Shown here piece by piece: positions 15,141 through 26,032 of a DNA stretch of 64,000 bases (its first letter is position 1; every line of letters starts with the position of its first letter). The translations under genes were made by a program, and so were the position numbers. The stretch is from Micromussa lordhowensis. Lineage: Eukaryota; Cnidaria; Anthozoa; Scleractinia; Lobophylliidae. The notes beneath the pieces are model-generated. The model did no database searches. It had not been told where the DNA came from and worked only from the letters and a program-made list of their open reading frames with translations. The stretch spans positions 18,003,153-18,067,152 of the forward strand of contig OZ026595.1 in the NCBI GenBank assembly GCA_964020085.1. Direction: 5' to 3'.

Positions 15141-18100
15141 AAGGACGGACTAACTGACTGAGTGACTTACTGACTGACTTATTGACTGACTGACTGACTT
15201 ATTGACTGACTGACTGACTTATTGACTGACTGACTGACTTATTGACTGACTGACTGAGTGACTTACTGAGTTATTTACTGACTAACTGGCTGACTATCTG
15301 ACGGACGGACGAAAGGACGGACTAACTGACTGAGTGACTTACTGACTGACTTATTGACTGACTGACTGACTTATTGACTGACTGACTGACTGACTTATTG
15401 ACTTATTGACTGACTGACTGACTTTATTGACTGACTGACTGACTGACTGACTTATTGACTGACTTATTGACTGACTGACTGACTATCTGACTATCTGACT
15501 GACTGACGGACGGACGGACGGACGGACTGACTGATTTATCAATCGATCGATTTATTGATTGATTATTGTCGATAATTTATACCTTTTTGTGTATTTTGGC
15601 AGCTTCTCAAGCTGAAGGACGTCATTACCAATGACATCAAGTTCTCTAACCAACAATGTATCCTTACAGTGAAACTGAAGGCAGTCAAGCTAGTTTTAGA
15701 ATATTCGTTATTGTCTCACATAGTAATGAATATGAGAAAGACAAATATTAGCCTACCTGGCCAGAAAAGCGTTACACAAGCATAAATTGTAGTGCAACAA
15801 GCAGGTGAATATCGAAGACGTTAAGTTTGTCCGCCCTGATATACAGCTGTTTCGAGAAATGTTGTCTGAAAGTCTTACAAAAGCGTAAAATCAAACGGGA
15901 CAATGTCGAAAGGTATTATGGGTAATGGTGGAGCACGAACACGTGTATTTATGCTTTACCCTCGCTTCTATAGCTCTTGCTAAGACACCGTGAATCTCAA
16001 CTAAGGAACCATTAACTATCACTTAATACGATGCCGAAAAGGCTCTTGAAAGTGGTAAACGATAGCCTTTACTAGACGTTTTGGGCTTAGCCCTTCTTCG
16101 CTATTTGTTTTAACTGTCACTACCCACAATACCAATCGGCATTGTGACGTACGCTTTTACGTTTTTATCGGATACAGCTGTGTATAAGCGCCTCGCGTGG
16201 GTATGTCCGCGGCAGCTACTTCCTTGTTGTTTACTGATGTAATTCTTGACGTTATGAAGATCTCCAAATCAACAAGGTGGACCCAGTGCCCGTCGAGAAA
16301 CGCAAATTTCAGAGAAAGAACATTCTGGAACAGATAACCAAGTAAGGAATGACCTCTTGATGCTTTTTTTTCCTGGAGCTCATTGTAAAAGTGTTTTGTG
16401 TGACGATTTCTTGTAGATTCTACGAAGTCAACAACGTGAACCACTTTCAGTTTTCCAGAGGAGTACAGAAGGGAGAGGTTAAGAAGGATAACGAATTTTC
16501 GGTGAGTGAATTAAGTCATTTGCATTTGAAAAGCCTTCCTGCATTAGCCTCAGTTGCAAGCTAGCTCCAGTCAAGTACCGAGAATGACGAAAATGATCTA
16601 CTAAAGGAAACCTCAAAAATCATAGTTGAGCAAGGAAGAAAAAGACTTAAGAGGTAATAACAAACAGAAAAGAAACAAGGATGGCCTCTCATGAAAATGT
16701 TGACATGGATTGTATTAGGCCATTTCCGAGTTACCTTGCGCCTCTGTTTCAGAACGAGTTCTCGTGCAAAACCTTTCATGTGAAAATGAGTTTGATTTGC
16801 ATGAAAATCAACCTGTAGGGAAATCACATTTTCATATGAATAGTTTTGCTCGAAGACTGGCTTTGACACAGAACCAAAAGGCAACTCGGAAATGGCCTAT
16901 TGATTATCTTCCAAAACATAGGTCCGCAATAGGTCAGCATATAGTAGCAACATAACGCTTCCTCACTTTCAGTCCTAACAATGAGAAAACAGTGATTAGC
17001 ATGTAAGTGATGAGAACAGAGGAGTGCATCACTAAAGAGGAAAACTGCCAAATTTACCAATTAGTTCTGTAACGAAACGTACGGAGACTAAAAGAAAGAA
17101 TTTGTATGTTGTCGTTTCATTGCAGACGCTGTGGCTGGAGCGAACAACAATATACACCAAGTTCACATTTCCAGGAATTTTGTGTTGGTTTGAAGCAACT
17201 TCCATCGAAACGGTTTGTATGAATTTCTTGCAACATTTTGAGCGCCTACAGCTCACGTTGTGACCAATGTAATAACGTATTTCGTTATGATAAGGCTAAG
17301 TGTTTTTAGATTGTACCATTTTGCGAAAAGACATCCTTACTTTGGAAAAGGTGGCTTGTGACGTGTATATACTTCGAGTGATCTCTGAATTCCTAGTTTA
17401 CAAGGGAAGAGATCGTTGCCATGTTTGGTGGATTGGCCGCCATTGACGTCTTTATCATTTGACACTGCATCATTGCCCACTTCAGCTAAAAAAAGGAGCG
17501 ATAGCCTGCGACGAGAAAAGCGCGCAATTAGTTGTGGTACTGTTTGAGAAAACAGGGAGTGTATGAACAAAAGTGTAGTTTTTCTTGAAAGAAAAATTTA
17601 TGTTTATTTGTTAAAAGAAATTAGTCACATCGCTCAAGAAATCTAATGTCATTAATCAAGGAGATGATAAATTTATATGAAATTTAAAAGTATGGATGCC
17701 TCTCTTGGAAAACTTCAGCGACATTTCAGGTTCATTTTGTCTCTCCATGGGTGTTTTCGCTGGACTGTGCTTATTCCTGTCTCATTCGTTTCAGTTCTTT
17801 TCTCACTTTCGCCCAGTCTTTAAATACCAGCTCCTTTCTTACTAGCAGTGCTGATCATCTGTTGTTCCCCTTCTTATATTCGCGTATTTTTAGGAGGAGT
17901 TAAGCCCTGTACAGAATGCCTTGGAGACCATGGAGTCCACTAATAAACAGCTGCGCGCTCTGATTGGTCGGTACAAGGTGGACCCCAACCTAAACATCAA
18001 CCCCCTGAGTATGAAGCTCGGAGGAATTATTGATGCTGCTGTCATGGGAGGAGTCAGTAATTTTGAAAAGGTCAGGGGTACAGTACGGTTGAGCTTACGG

Positions 18101-21100
18101 TTCGCGTAGGCCTTGAAAACGTTCTTGAAAATCAGTAGTGGACACCCTGTAACTTTTTGCGTACAGTAATGTTGCACTAGTGAATGTATGTTCTACTTTT
18201 TTAAAGCTGCGCGAAACAATTTCAGGGATGTGCAACCGGCGAAATTCTATTGTTATGCGCCATGCTGAACGTTATTGACCGTATTCCACTGTGTTTATAC
18301 CAAAGCTGACAAAGCCGCACCGTTAAACGCAGTATAAGTAAGCGATGATACTCCAATGAAGCACGCTCATGGCATAAGCAAAGTGAACTTCCCTTCACCA
18401 TTTCCAATGGCAACGTTGTAAAATAATTTATTCTTAGTTTAGTTATAAGTTATACTGCCTGGGCCTTTGGCTTGGTTTGATCAAATTTATTGTATTTCTT
18501 TTTACAGGCGTTCCTCACTCCTGAATTTGTGAAACAGAATCCCGATTACGAACCGTACGTCGAGAAACTCAAAGATTTGATAGTTGATCAGGTAGGACAT
18601 GGAGGCACAACGTGAAATGAGTAAGATTGCTCAATCATACCTCACCATAGAAAGTCAATACCGTGAGCGTGAGTGTGTGTGGGCCAGGGCAGAGTAGTTT
18701 CACGTGAGCTGATCCGGTAAAAGCTGGCGTGTATTGTGCACGGCGATAAATCACTTAGCACACGCAATTTGGAATACTTAACGAGACATTTCACACCTTA
18801 TCAGTAACTTCAGATGAAAACAGAACTTACTGAATGAGTTAGAGTTAGACTGGAGAGGCAGACGTTTGCTCGTCATTCATTTGCAAAGTTTTCAAGGACC
18901 CATTATTAGGACCTGTAGTGCGACCCGTTAGTTTTAGAAGTAACCCCACCACCCACTTCCGTGCGAAAAGCATCTCCGACTAGTTGAAGAATTGAGCTAA
19001 AAAAGTGATAGAGTTCCGTCAGCTACGGACTAACTCCAAAAGTAACTACATAACCATTCACTATCGGAATCACAAGTGCATCGCAAAAAAAGCAATCAGT
19101 GAAAAAACACCTCGCTGTTTCGCTGTAAAAATGGTGGCCTTACCTTCTGATCGGTTAGAGCACAATCCTCGAGTTTTTGAACCAGCAAGTAAACAAACAC
19201 CAAACAAAAGTTAACAGAAAGATTTTTTCGCAAGTGGCCGAGAAACCTCGCTAACTCCGTGTATTTACTCACTTGACAAATAGGTGGACATTTTAGAGGA
19301 AGGAATGTCTCAGCACGGTAATCGTGTCTCCGCCGCTCTGAAACCTTTCCACGAAAACCTCGAGAAGCGCTTCAAGGAAATGAAGATCAAGACTGCTCCC
19401 TTTAAAAAGGTGAGTGCCCTTGGGATTTTCTGATTCTTATCATCCTGCGGGAAAATAGTATGCTGTGTTGCTTAGCAACGAATGTAACGAAGACAATAGC
19501 CTTTTGCCTTTATTCGTGTTGTCACTTGAATTAATTGGTTTAATTGAAACTTGCGTGAAGTTTGTTTTAACAAGCTAATAATGAGCTAAGGCGATGTAAA
19601 TTTGCTTTTTGTGTAAGGTGACAGGATTCCCATAGGCCAAAACGCTGGTTTCTCAGTGTGGTAAGAAGTTCAGGGTCGAAAAATACAGTTGTTATTTTCG
19701 TGTAGTTTTGGACTGAAACGGTTTATTGGTATTCCTAAACAGGCTCGTGCCAGCACTTCGGGTAATCGGACTCCTGACGGGTCTCCCTTCGCCAGCCGAT
19801 CCATGACGACTGTTCGAAGATCAGGCTCCGACAGACCTACAACGTTCGCGCGAGACAGCCTGGATCAGATGCACCAGTCTTACAGCGGATGGACCGAGTA
19901 AGTATCGGTAGACTGGATCGATCTTTTCTTCATGACAGCGGCAAGTCGTTACAGATTGAAAGCGGTCACACAACGCTAGCACGGTCGTCACACTTTACTT
20001 ACCGTTGCCGGGAAACTCAACAGCGTACCGTGGCGACGTATAAAGACGAGATCTCATAGAGCGTTTTTTTGTGACGTCGCCACAGCCAAACTAGAGCCCC
20101 CGCGCAGGCAGTGAAATTTCTATCGTTAGGGAAATTAATTACGTTTTTTTCAGCTTTTAGAGTTAACACGACCTCTTGTTCTGTTGGTCGTGGACTGCGT
20201 AGACTAAACCTTCATAATCTCTTGATGACAATTTTGTTTCCAGATTGTCTCTTTCACGCCCCTCCCCCCCCCCCCCCCCCCCTCTCTCTCTCTCTCTCTC
20301 CGACCTGTGGCAACTAGAAACTCCCTCTCCGACGAAGTGGCAACTAGAAACAGGTTGTTAAGAAGAGAGCATCTGGTAAAACTCGTTTTGATTTATACAA
20401 CAGATTTTTCCACCCCAGCGTGGCCTTTTTTGTGGGGAATATAATGTTTCAGTTGTTTACAGCTGTTGCCATTTTGGTTTTGTTGCAACGATTGTTGCGT
20501 TTTAATAAGACCCATATGTATGTATGTATTATGATGGAAGTTTTTCATGATAAACATTAAGTGTTAAACATTAAGTGTTAAATGCAAGTTTAGTGATATC
20601 CTCTAAATGCAAGTTTTGTTATTCGCCTGGAATACCATAACAACATTGCATAGAACTGTTATCTATGGGTAGCTGTTGCGCGAGAGTGTTGTTAGCTGTC
20701 TAAGAACCTTCTTGCTTTTCCACAATGTTCTAGTTCTGTGGTACCCAAGGGTGGTGTAAACGGTCCGCCTCCGCTTCCTGTGAAGTCCATGACCATGTCT
20801 GGGCCTGCTATGGTGCGTGGTCGACCCCCTAGGAGGAAAACCACCGAAGTACCAATGTCCCACCTGGAAGAAGAGGTACACATGTATTTTTTTGTGTGTG
20901 TTTGTGAGGCTGTTAGACTAGAACATAAAGGTAATTTTTTGAGCGTTCTGGAGTAGTAGTTCTTTGGAATGGTACTGTCTATAACGCGGTACAAGTCTGA
21001 AATGAGTTCCACATTTTGCGTCTAAGGATGAAACCCAAGTATGTGACTATTGAAATGAAAGTTGTTAAGGGCAGTGCTCTTACGTGGTATTGTTTATTAT

Positions 21101-22644
21101 GATATAGAAGGTGATTCTGACGTTTTTTACGTCTGTGGATGAAACCCTTGTTTGTCAAATTTGAGCAGTATTTTCATGACGTAGACAATCGAAGACAAAC
21201 TACCGTAAACTGTCGCTTATAAGCCCTGGGTTTATACAACTTCATAAGTGGTTTAGATGAGGTTATAAACGGAGGCACTTATGTCCGAGGGATTATAAGC
21301 GGACCAAAAAAACGTTTCGAAATGAGCTACAGCAGTGTTGAGCGAAAGCGTTTTTCGTAGACTTATTTTAATGTAAGCTTTAAACCATCATAATACTGAA
21401 CAAAACTGTCCTGGATCGACGTTTTACAAAAAAAAATAAAACTAGCAGAGCGACACCAAAGCGACACACACTTTACTAAATTCCACGCGGGAAGAGTTAT
21501 TTTCATATGGATTACGCAAGGAAGACTTCCTGACTGAATCACAAAAGTACGGAAAATCATGTGGACAATCATGTCGCTTTAATGTTATAAGGGCATTGCT
21601 AGAGTATTTAATGCCGAAGTTCTTAAGAACCATTTCTTGTTTGCCAGTTTCAGAGCTCGATCAGTCCTTCTTCCGAAATCGCGCCTGCTAAGCCGCCTCG
21701 GCCAGCACCAGCGGCTCTCCACTCCCAGCCACAGGCACACCAACTTCCAGAACTGCCACAAAAGAGTACGAAGAAAAAGTCAAGTGACGCAAATCAGCGC
21801 TCCAGTACTGAGTCTAGTGGATCAGACGGTACTGAGCAGATGGAGCAGGTAATGACCCGGAGCTGTCTATGAAAAGATGCAATCAAAACTCAGACATCAC
21901 CCCTTCCTCCACCCTTACTCTCATTCTCACTACACGAGAATAATACGCCATTTTCGAGTTAGCAAACTGATGTTCACCCTGAAGTTCACCTGCTATGACC
22001 ACTTCCCCAACGAGCTGAACATTACCCAGAGAGTAAAAATAGTAATCGAATAGTGTGGAGTTTCTTTTCGTATTTCCCCAACCCTTTTTGAAGTATTGAG
22101 ATTTTTATATAACGTTTTAATGTTTCTTCCATCCGGTGACTTTGAGATTGAAATCAGCATTGTTTGAACTGTCGTTTCGCATGTTTCACCATGTGAGTTT
22201 TGAAATCCTTATGAGACAATTAGTTTGGTAGTGATGTTGTTTGCTTATCGAGATCATCCGTATATCAAATCGTGAAGTTCTCACAACTGGCAACGTTTAC
22301 ACTTTGAAGAGGCATGTGTGTCGTTGCTGGATCTGAAAAAGAGGGTCTGAATTTTGTTATTGTTTAGTTTAATTCGCCGATTGATTTGTACTTATTTTTT
22401 GTTGTTCGGCATTCACAGAAATCCATCATAAAGGTGCTATAGAGGCGTAACAAGTATAGCCCTCTCCTTTAGCCCTCTACGCAGCAATTTAGCTAGCAAA
22501 TGTTACGTTAAGTAAGGTTGTTATATAACAGTCTCTAGTCCAGTGACCTTTCTTGATGCCCTTTTCCCTTTCTAGTCTCCAGCCCTCCCACCGCGCGCCT
22601 CCATGGTAAAACAGTCGCCTTTACTTCCCCCCAAGAATCGATGA
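159..22644 (+). CDS. DOCK-A family Rac guanine-nucleotide exchange factor (DOCK1/2/5-like), 3' part, 29 exons
   Basis: A cytoplasmic exchange factor that, in this family, loads Rac with GTP downstream of ELMO and Crk. Coding exons: 159-265, 390-517, 1788-1883, 2686-2784, 3222-3316, 3965-4040, 5382-5482, 7502-7560, 8296-8367, 8934-9010, 9558-9643, 10126-10288, 11037-11080, 11999-12089, 12428-12538, 13410-13499, 14146-14250, 14830-14916, 15603-15657, 16260-16341, 16417-16501, 17126-17212, 17894-18070, 18508-18591, 19284-19409, 19743-19897, 20734-20875, 21648-21848, 22576-22644 (stop). All junctions are GT-AG and phases join without a break, giving 982 residues plus a stop. Family hallmarks are DFLMELF and MTMVQN near 3222, [20 protein letters not shown] at 5382, [10 protein letters not shown] at 8940, [24 protein letters not shown] and NINPLSM. 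The upstream SH3 and DHR-1 (lipid-binding) exons are outside the window. NINPLSM and AVMGG fit the DOCK1/2/5 branch better than DOCK3/4. The acceptor at 21648 has an in-frame alternative 6 bases on. Confidence 0.95.
639..813. mobile_element. Palindromic MITE, family A, copy 1 (DOCK intron)
   Basis: Left arm AATATATCAAACACGAG and CAGTGTTTCATCGGGATATC; the right arm is the inverse (GATGAAACACTG, GTGTTTGATATATC). About 170 bp, non-coding, in the intron between exons 390-517 and 1788-1883. Confidence 0.8.
1153..1262. repeat. Inverted repeat with poly-C and poly-G tracts facing each other
   Basis: CTAGCTCAACTTAAC followed by C14 (1167-1180) faces G12 (1236-1247) followed by AGTAAGTTGAGCTAG. The C and G runs would pair in a long hairpin. 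It lies in the DOCK intron before exon 1788. Confidence 0.75.
1689..1724. repeat. Short perfect hairpin
   Basis: GAATTGGCCACCGTAA and its reverse complement are separated by a few bases. It is intronic and ends about 60 bases upstream of the DOCK exon at 1788. Confidence 0.7.
4208..4822. mobile_element. About 615-bp composite inverted-repeat element in a DOCK intron
   Basis: Outer arms: ATAGGCCCTTTGCAGCTAAG (4208) pairs with AGCTGCAAAGGGTCTAT (4805-4822), continuing through GTGACC. Inside is a second element, 4475-4656, with perfect 17-bp ends AGTATATACCACACAAG, and a third hairpin from 4662 to 4760 with ATTATTCACC ends. The nested order suggests repeated insertions or a compound foldback. 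Confidence 0.7.
8422..8606. mobile_element. 185-bp palindromic MITE in a DOCK intron
   Basis: Ends ATACACCTTATTCCAAAATG and inverse; long inner arms ACAAATTAGCCCTTGTTGCC and inverse. The insertion sits 54 bases downstream of the donor of exon 8296-8367. Confidence 0.78.
9073..9241. mobile_element. Palindromic MITE, family A, copy 2 (DOCK intron)
   Basis: The same element as 639-813, in the same orientation and with high identity across its full length, including the internal GAGAAGAGAGTTGAAAATAC. It lies between exons 8934-9010 and 9558-9643. Confidence 0.8.
9783..9870. mobile_element. Degenerate partial copy of MITE family A
   Basis: Keeps TAATATATCAAAAACGAGACACGGTG and TTCATCGCA, then diverges; GAAAATTGAAAACACG-like sequence follows near 9860. 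The right arm is missing. Confidence 0.45.
10831..11002. mobile_element. 172-bp MITE in a DOCK intron
   Basis: Ends AATAGCCCTTTTCACG and CGTAAAAAGGGGCTATT; inner arms CTCATTTGCATTAC and GTAATGCAAATGAG. The right end lies 34 bases upstream of the exon at 11037. Confidence 0.7.
11500..11946. mobile_element. Degenerate DNA-transposon relic with repeated TTCGTTATATCGAGG motifs
   Basis: The right end, on the minus strand, reads ACAGTGGAACTTCGATTTAA and then CGAACCTCCATATAACG, resembling ends of pogo/Tigger-type Tc1-mariner relatives. The CGTTATATCGAGG motif recurs at about 11501, 11556 and 11830 in forward orientation, with an inverted piece at 11517. No transposase was found. Confidence 0.45.
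13512..13745. mobile_element. Dispersed repeat family B, copy 1 (inverted relative to 31434)
   Basis: Ends in TTTCTCCGGCGTAATTTGGA and CGGGGCC, the reverse complement of the 31434 copy's start. It shares GTGTGGACGGAAAACA and CCCGAGTTTTCCTC stretches with that copy. Intronic to DOCK, just after the exon at 13410-13499. Confidence 0.65.
15103..15535. repeat. Large GACT microsatellite with GACTTATT interruptions
   Basis: About 430 bases of mostly GACT units with a higher-order GACTGACTGACTTATT pattern, plus GACG and CTATCT variants. It ends 68 bases before the acceptor of the 55-nt DOCK exon 15603-15657. Confidence 0.92.
16714..16901. mobile_element. MITE family C, copy 1 (DOCK intron)
   Basis: Ends ATTAGGCCATTTCCGAGTTA and GGCAACTCGGAAATGGCCTA; inner arms carry CATATGAAAATG-type octamers. 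The same family occurs at 40390-40565. Confidence 0.75.
19743..22644 (+). other. Proline-rich, basic C-terminal tail of the DOCK protein
   Basis: Four exons encode a low-complexity tail rich in Ser, Pro, Arg and Lys, as in vertebrate DOCK1. PPPLPVK (20765-20785) fits the P-x-L-P-x-K class bound by the Crk N-terminal SH3 domain, and human DOCK1 carries a closely similar PPPLPLK. Further proline clusters are AKPPRPAP (exon 21648-21848), LPPRA and SPLLPPKNR (last exon). A basic patch, KSTKKKSS, sits in the exon 21648-21848. The tail should be disordered and act as an adaptor-docking region. Binding is inferred from the motif. Confidence 0.7.
20262..20351. repeat. Poly-C / CT tract followed by a duplicated 27-mer
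   Basis: A C run followed by CT dinucleotides up to about 20300, then two units containing CTCTCCGAC and GTGGCAACTAGAAAC (20296-20322 and 20325-20351). Intronic to DOCK. Confidence 0.8.
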
Positions 22645-24065
22645 ACAGGAAAACAAAGCAAACGAATTGTCTACAAACAGATGATGATGATGATGATGAT
22701 ATGAACTTGCTTTTAACTTCCTCGGCTTCTTAACTGGATCACTGGTTTACTTTTTATTATCCGATATGGTTATTGGATATGGTTATTGTCCTCACATTCT
22801 ATCAGCAATAGATAGCTTTTTAAATGTATAATGTTAAGTGTTCAGTTCAATCCTAGTTGATTGAATTATATTTGAATATGATAATTTGAGATGATATGTT
22901 GCAATTAATGTTGAAATTACTTTTAATGATTTTTATTGGTGTCACAAACAAATGCTTATGGTGATGCAATAAGCATTTGACCAGTTATTATCCCGCGCAT
23001 CTTTTTGAATAACAATCAAATCTAGATTTTAAAAGCGGACATCTTTGGAGCGTGGGCAAGTGTCCGCTTAATACAGGACAACAGAAAATCAAACTTAAGC
23101 GTTACAAATTATAGTGAGTTCTACTCTAAATGAAGATCTAGTGGGAGTGTATGTTTCTTGTGCAAAAGAAAGGCTCTGCCTTTTCTATATTTGGTAAAAA
23201 CACACACCTGGTGTGTCACATACCTTGACATTTTGTCGTGTCATGTGACTTAGTTATTGCCCGAGCAAGAGTACAAATTTCACATGAAAAAAATGTACTT
23301 TGGCGGGCAATACATGCAGGATGAAAACAAGCCTTTAGTAGCAACGCATTAGATGTGTTGCAAAATCGATCAATAGTTTTTTAATCTCATTATCATTATA
23401 AAATCCTTTTTAATTAATCGGCAGGAAGACAGAGTTTTAATTTTTTTCGGCCATGTATAGTTTTTTCAACAGTAATAGTAGTTTTAAAGAAGAAAACAAT
23501 GGAAGTATTTTTGTATTGTGAGTCTGCGATCAGTTCATAAAGTAAGACAAACTAGTTAGTTATTAGTCGCAGGGTAATCATCCTCATTCCTTTACGCGAC
23601 CGGGTGAGCATAGGGCGTCAACTAGACCCTCCACAGCACACGGTTCTTTGCTGAAGCTTTTGCCCCCCCTCCCCCGGTGAATTGGCTGGAACAAAGTCCT
23701 TACATTTGAACAGCCAGTCCTTGTCTTGAACTTCAGTTGTAACAAGGTGATTGGCAATTGGGTGCCCAGTTGGTTCATTCTTGTTCTGTGGGGACAGCTT
23801 GCCCCACTCGTTTCCTCGTGTACTGCACCGGTTTCGGTTTTTAAGCTAACCTGGAGGACTAGGGAATCACTCTTCGTCTGTCCTCTACTCTTGACCTGTT
23901 TGGTATGGGCGAGGAGTTCAAAAACTTCCCACTGGCATATTGCTCTAGGGATCATAAAGACGTGCAAGCCACTCCATAAACACCACGTAGCAATCTGGTC
24001 GAGGTTGAATCGCAGGGCACACACTAAACAAGTTAGTGGTATCCCTGCTGCACTTGATCATTTAA

Positions 24066-24125
24066 GGTATCGCAAAAACCGAGTCCAATAATTGTTCTAA
24101 TATTCATTGTTGCAAAGAAAATATG
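24066..24125. mobile_element. Fragment of the 56.1-kb MITE family
   Basis: Shares the order TATC-CAAAAACC, AATAATTGTT, ATTCATTGTT-CAAAGAAAAT with 56211-56269. It is a half copy without the inverted arm. Confidence 0.45.
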
Positions 24126-25970
24126 AAAATAACTTACATTGAGTTGTGTGAGAAATCCGTTTAGACTGAGCTCTAAATGGTTGTTTTTACACCTTAAAGT
24201 AACTTTGGCTGTAGACTTCCTCACGACGCTGTCACGAACACACGATTATTGTGCGATCTTGTGATCAATATCAAACAGCCCACTCTTGCCTTTCCTTAAC
24301 ACGTTCCCCGTGTATCTGAGAAGATAAGGGCGCAATGATTTTTTTACACTTTCAAGAGAGGATGAAGGATAAGAGAGGTAATTTCTCATATAAGCCTCAT
24401 TCACAAGGTAATCCCTCCCAAGTTATTTTTAGATCTCTTTGGGCTTCTGAAATCCCAGAGGGGACTAAACATAGCAATTCCAGTGACGCGGGTAAAAGGG
24501 CGAAAAACAAATTTGTGACAGGTGAACCGAGCGTGGCCTAGGGAGGAACATCTTCCCTGGGCTGAAATAACCCTGCCAATAATTGTTGTTTCTAGGGCTC
24601 GAGATTTCGCGCCGTCAATCTTTGTTTTTCGATGTTTTGGTTTGTCTCGGCTACGGAAATGATTTTACTTTGAAGGCCTGCGAGAGCGCCGTACAGGAAC
24701 TAGGGAAGGAATAATCTAGAATCAGAGCGGCAAGCCCGCGAGCGAAAGTCGCCATGGCTAGTGTCCCGCTGGTTTACGTGACTCGTAATTGATTTTGAAC
24801 ATGTTTTGAACAACGCACAAAGCATTATTTTCCACTGTAGAAACTAGTGGAAACTAACATGTTTGTCTCACCACAATCGAGCCGTTATGAAAGTAGAATA
24901 TAAATATTTATAGACTACTGGATACGAAAACTCCTAGTGGTATTTGTTAGGGACACAATTTACATATTCAGGTAACCCATACATGTTCTGTATAACGAGG
25001 TGGTGATAGTTTTTTGCGGTTTCTGTTTGTTTTTCCAGCTGCATTTTTATGACCATTTCATGGCCTAGAGCCGGTAAGGATCGCGATTTACTACTGCGGG
25101 ACCTAATTGGTTTTCATGAAAGAAATCTAATTGTTGGTCGTTTTGTTTTTCACTAAAACGAAATCACGAAAGCATATTAAATGGCCTACTTGCCCATAAC
25201 TACAAAAGTACTACTTTCAGGTCCAACATTACTTACATTTTTACGGATTTTTTTCAGCAGTTAGCCATTTTGAGTGTAACTAAAGAAGGCCTTGCCCGAC
25301 GAATAAACTGACAAATTCATATTGCAGGTTGCATGGTAGAAGAGGTACGGTCGTTTACAGGTGTTCTATAAAATCTCTTTTCTTTTATTGTTATTTTATG
25401 ACTAGCCAGTCAGCCTAGTGGCCCAGCTTGGGGGCACACTCAATGAGCAATTTATTATTTTTTCTTTGAGAACTACCTCTTCTCTTTGTCAGCAGCAACC
25501 TTCGTTTTTGAAAATATATCAAATACAATTCGCCGAAGATTTTAATTATTTCCTGACTAGTGTGACAATTTGTCTCCATGTTGTCATGCTCTGCAAATAA
25601 CTACAAACCCTTGCCAAAAATTGACAATATTCAACATTTGAGACCAAACATGTAAACAGAATTTTAAAATGCGAACTTCAGAGAAAACCCGCCGAGAAAT
25701 CAGTAGAATTGTCTTTGTAGTGTTTTGTGACCTACGGGTAGATATGAAAAAATCAGTTATTTTGAACAAAGTCGGCAAAATAGGCACCAGGTGGTGTGTT
25801 TATCCGCCCACGTTGTGGACCAAACGTTTAATTGAGAGAGATTATTTTATTACTGTTTCAACAAATGTCTGAAACTTCCGCCGATAGCCAAGAATTATTC
25901 CTAAACGTAAATTTGAAACCCTTGTCAGGAACGTCTAATGGCCCTACATATAAAGAACACGCGTCTCTTT

Positions 25971-26032
25971 AATGGAACAAGAAGAGTGGAAGTTCGCGCA
26001 TAATGGAACAAGAAGAGTGGAAGTTCGCGCAT
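25971..26032. repeat. Perfect 31-bp tandem duplication
   Basis: AATGGAACAAGAAGAGTGGA and the following 11 bases occur twice without a change, at 25971-26001 and 26002-26032. Intergenic. Confidence 0.9.

Larger units (their letters stand above)
11999..19409 (+). other. DHR-2 (DOCKER) catalytic domain of the DOCK gene
   Basis: This segment encodes the Rac-binding exchange domain, starting near [19 protein letters not shown] and ending near [16 protein letters not shown]. It spans 12 exons. Recognisable blocks in order are YFDKGK (12520), [11 protein letters not shown] (about 14218), [11 protein letters not shown] (14836), FYEVNNV (16419), [10 protein letters not shown] (17129), PGILCWFE (17180), NINPLSM (about 17993) and AVMGG (about 18038). 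The valine of AVMGG (codon 18041-18043) lies in the region where DOCK family structures place the nucleotide-sensing valine of lobe C, so the domain looks catalytically intact. The residue assignment is inferred from family knowledge; exon order and phase are seen directly. The 55-nt exon at 15603-15657 is the shortest in this domain and follows directly after a large GACT microsatellite. Confidence 0.85.

Noticed and set aside
23584..24024. 146-codon open frame on the minus strand, with a string resembling SNVRTLFQ
   Set aside because: The string loosely recalls the start of LINE endonucleases, but the rest has no endonuclease motif and the opposite strand is also open for 121 codons. I see no supporting context.
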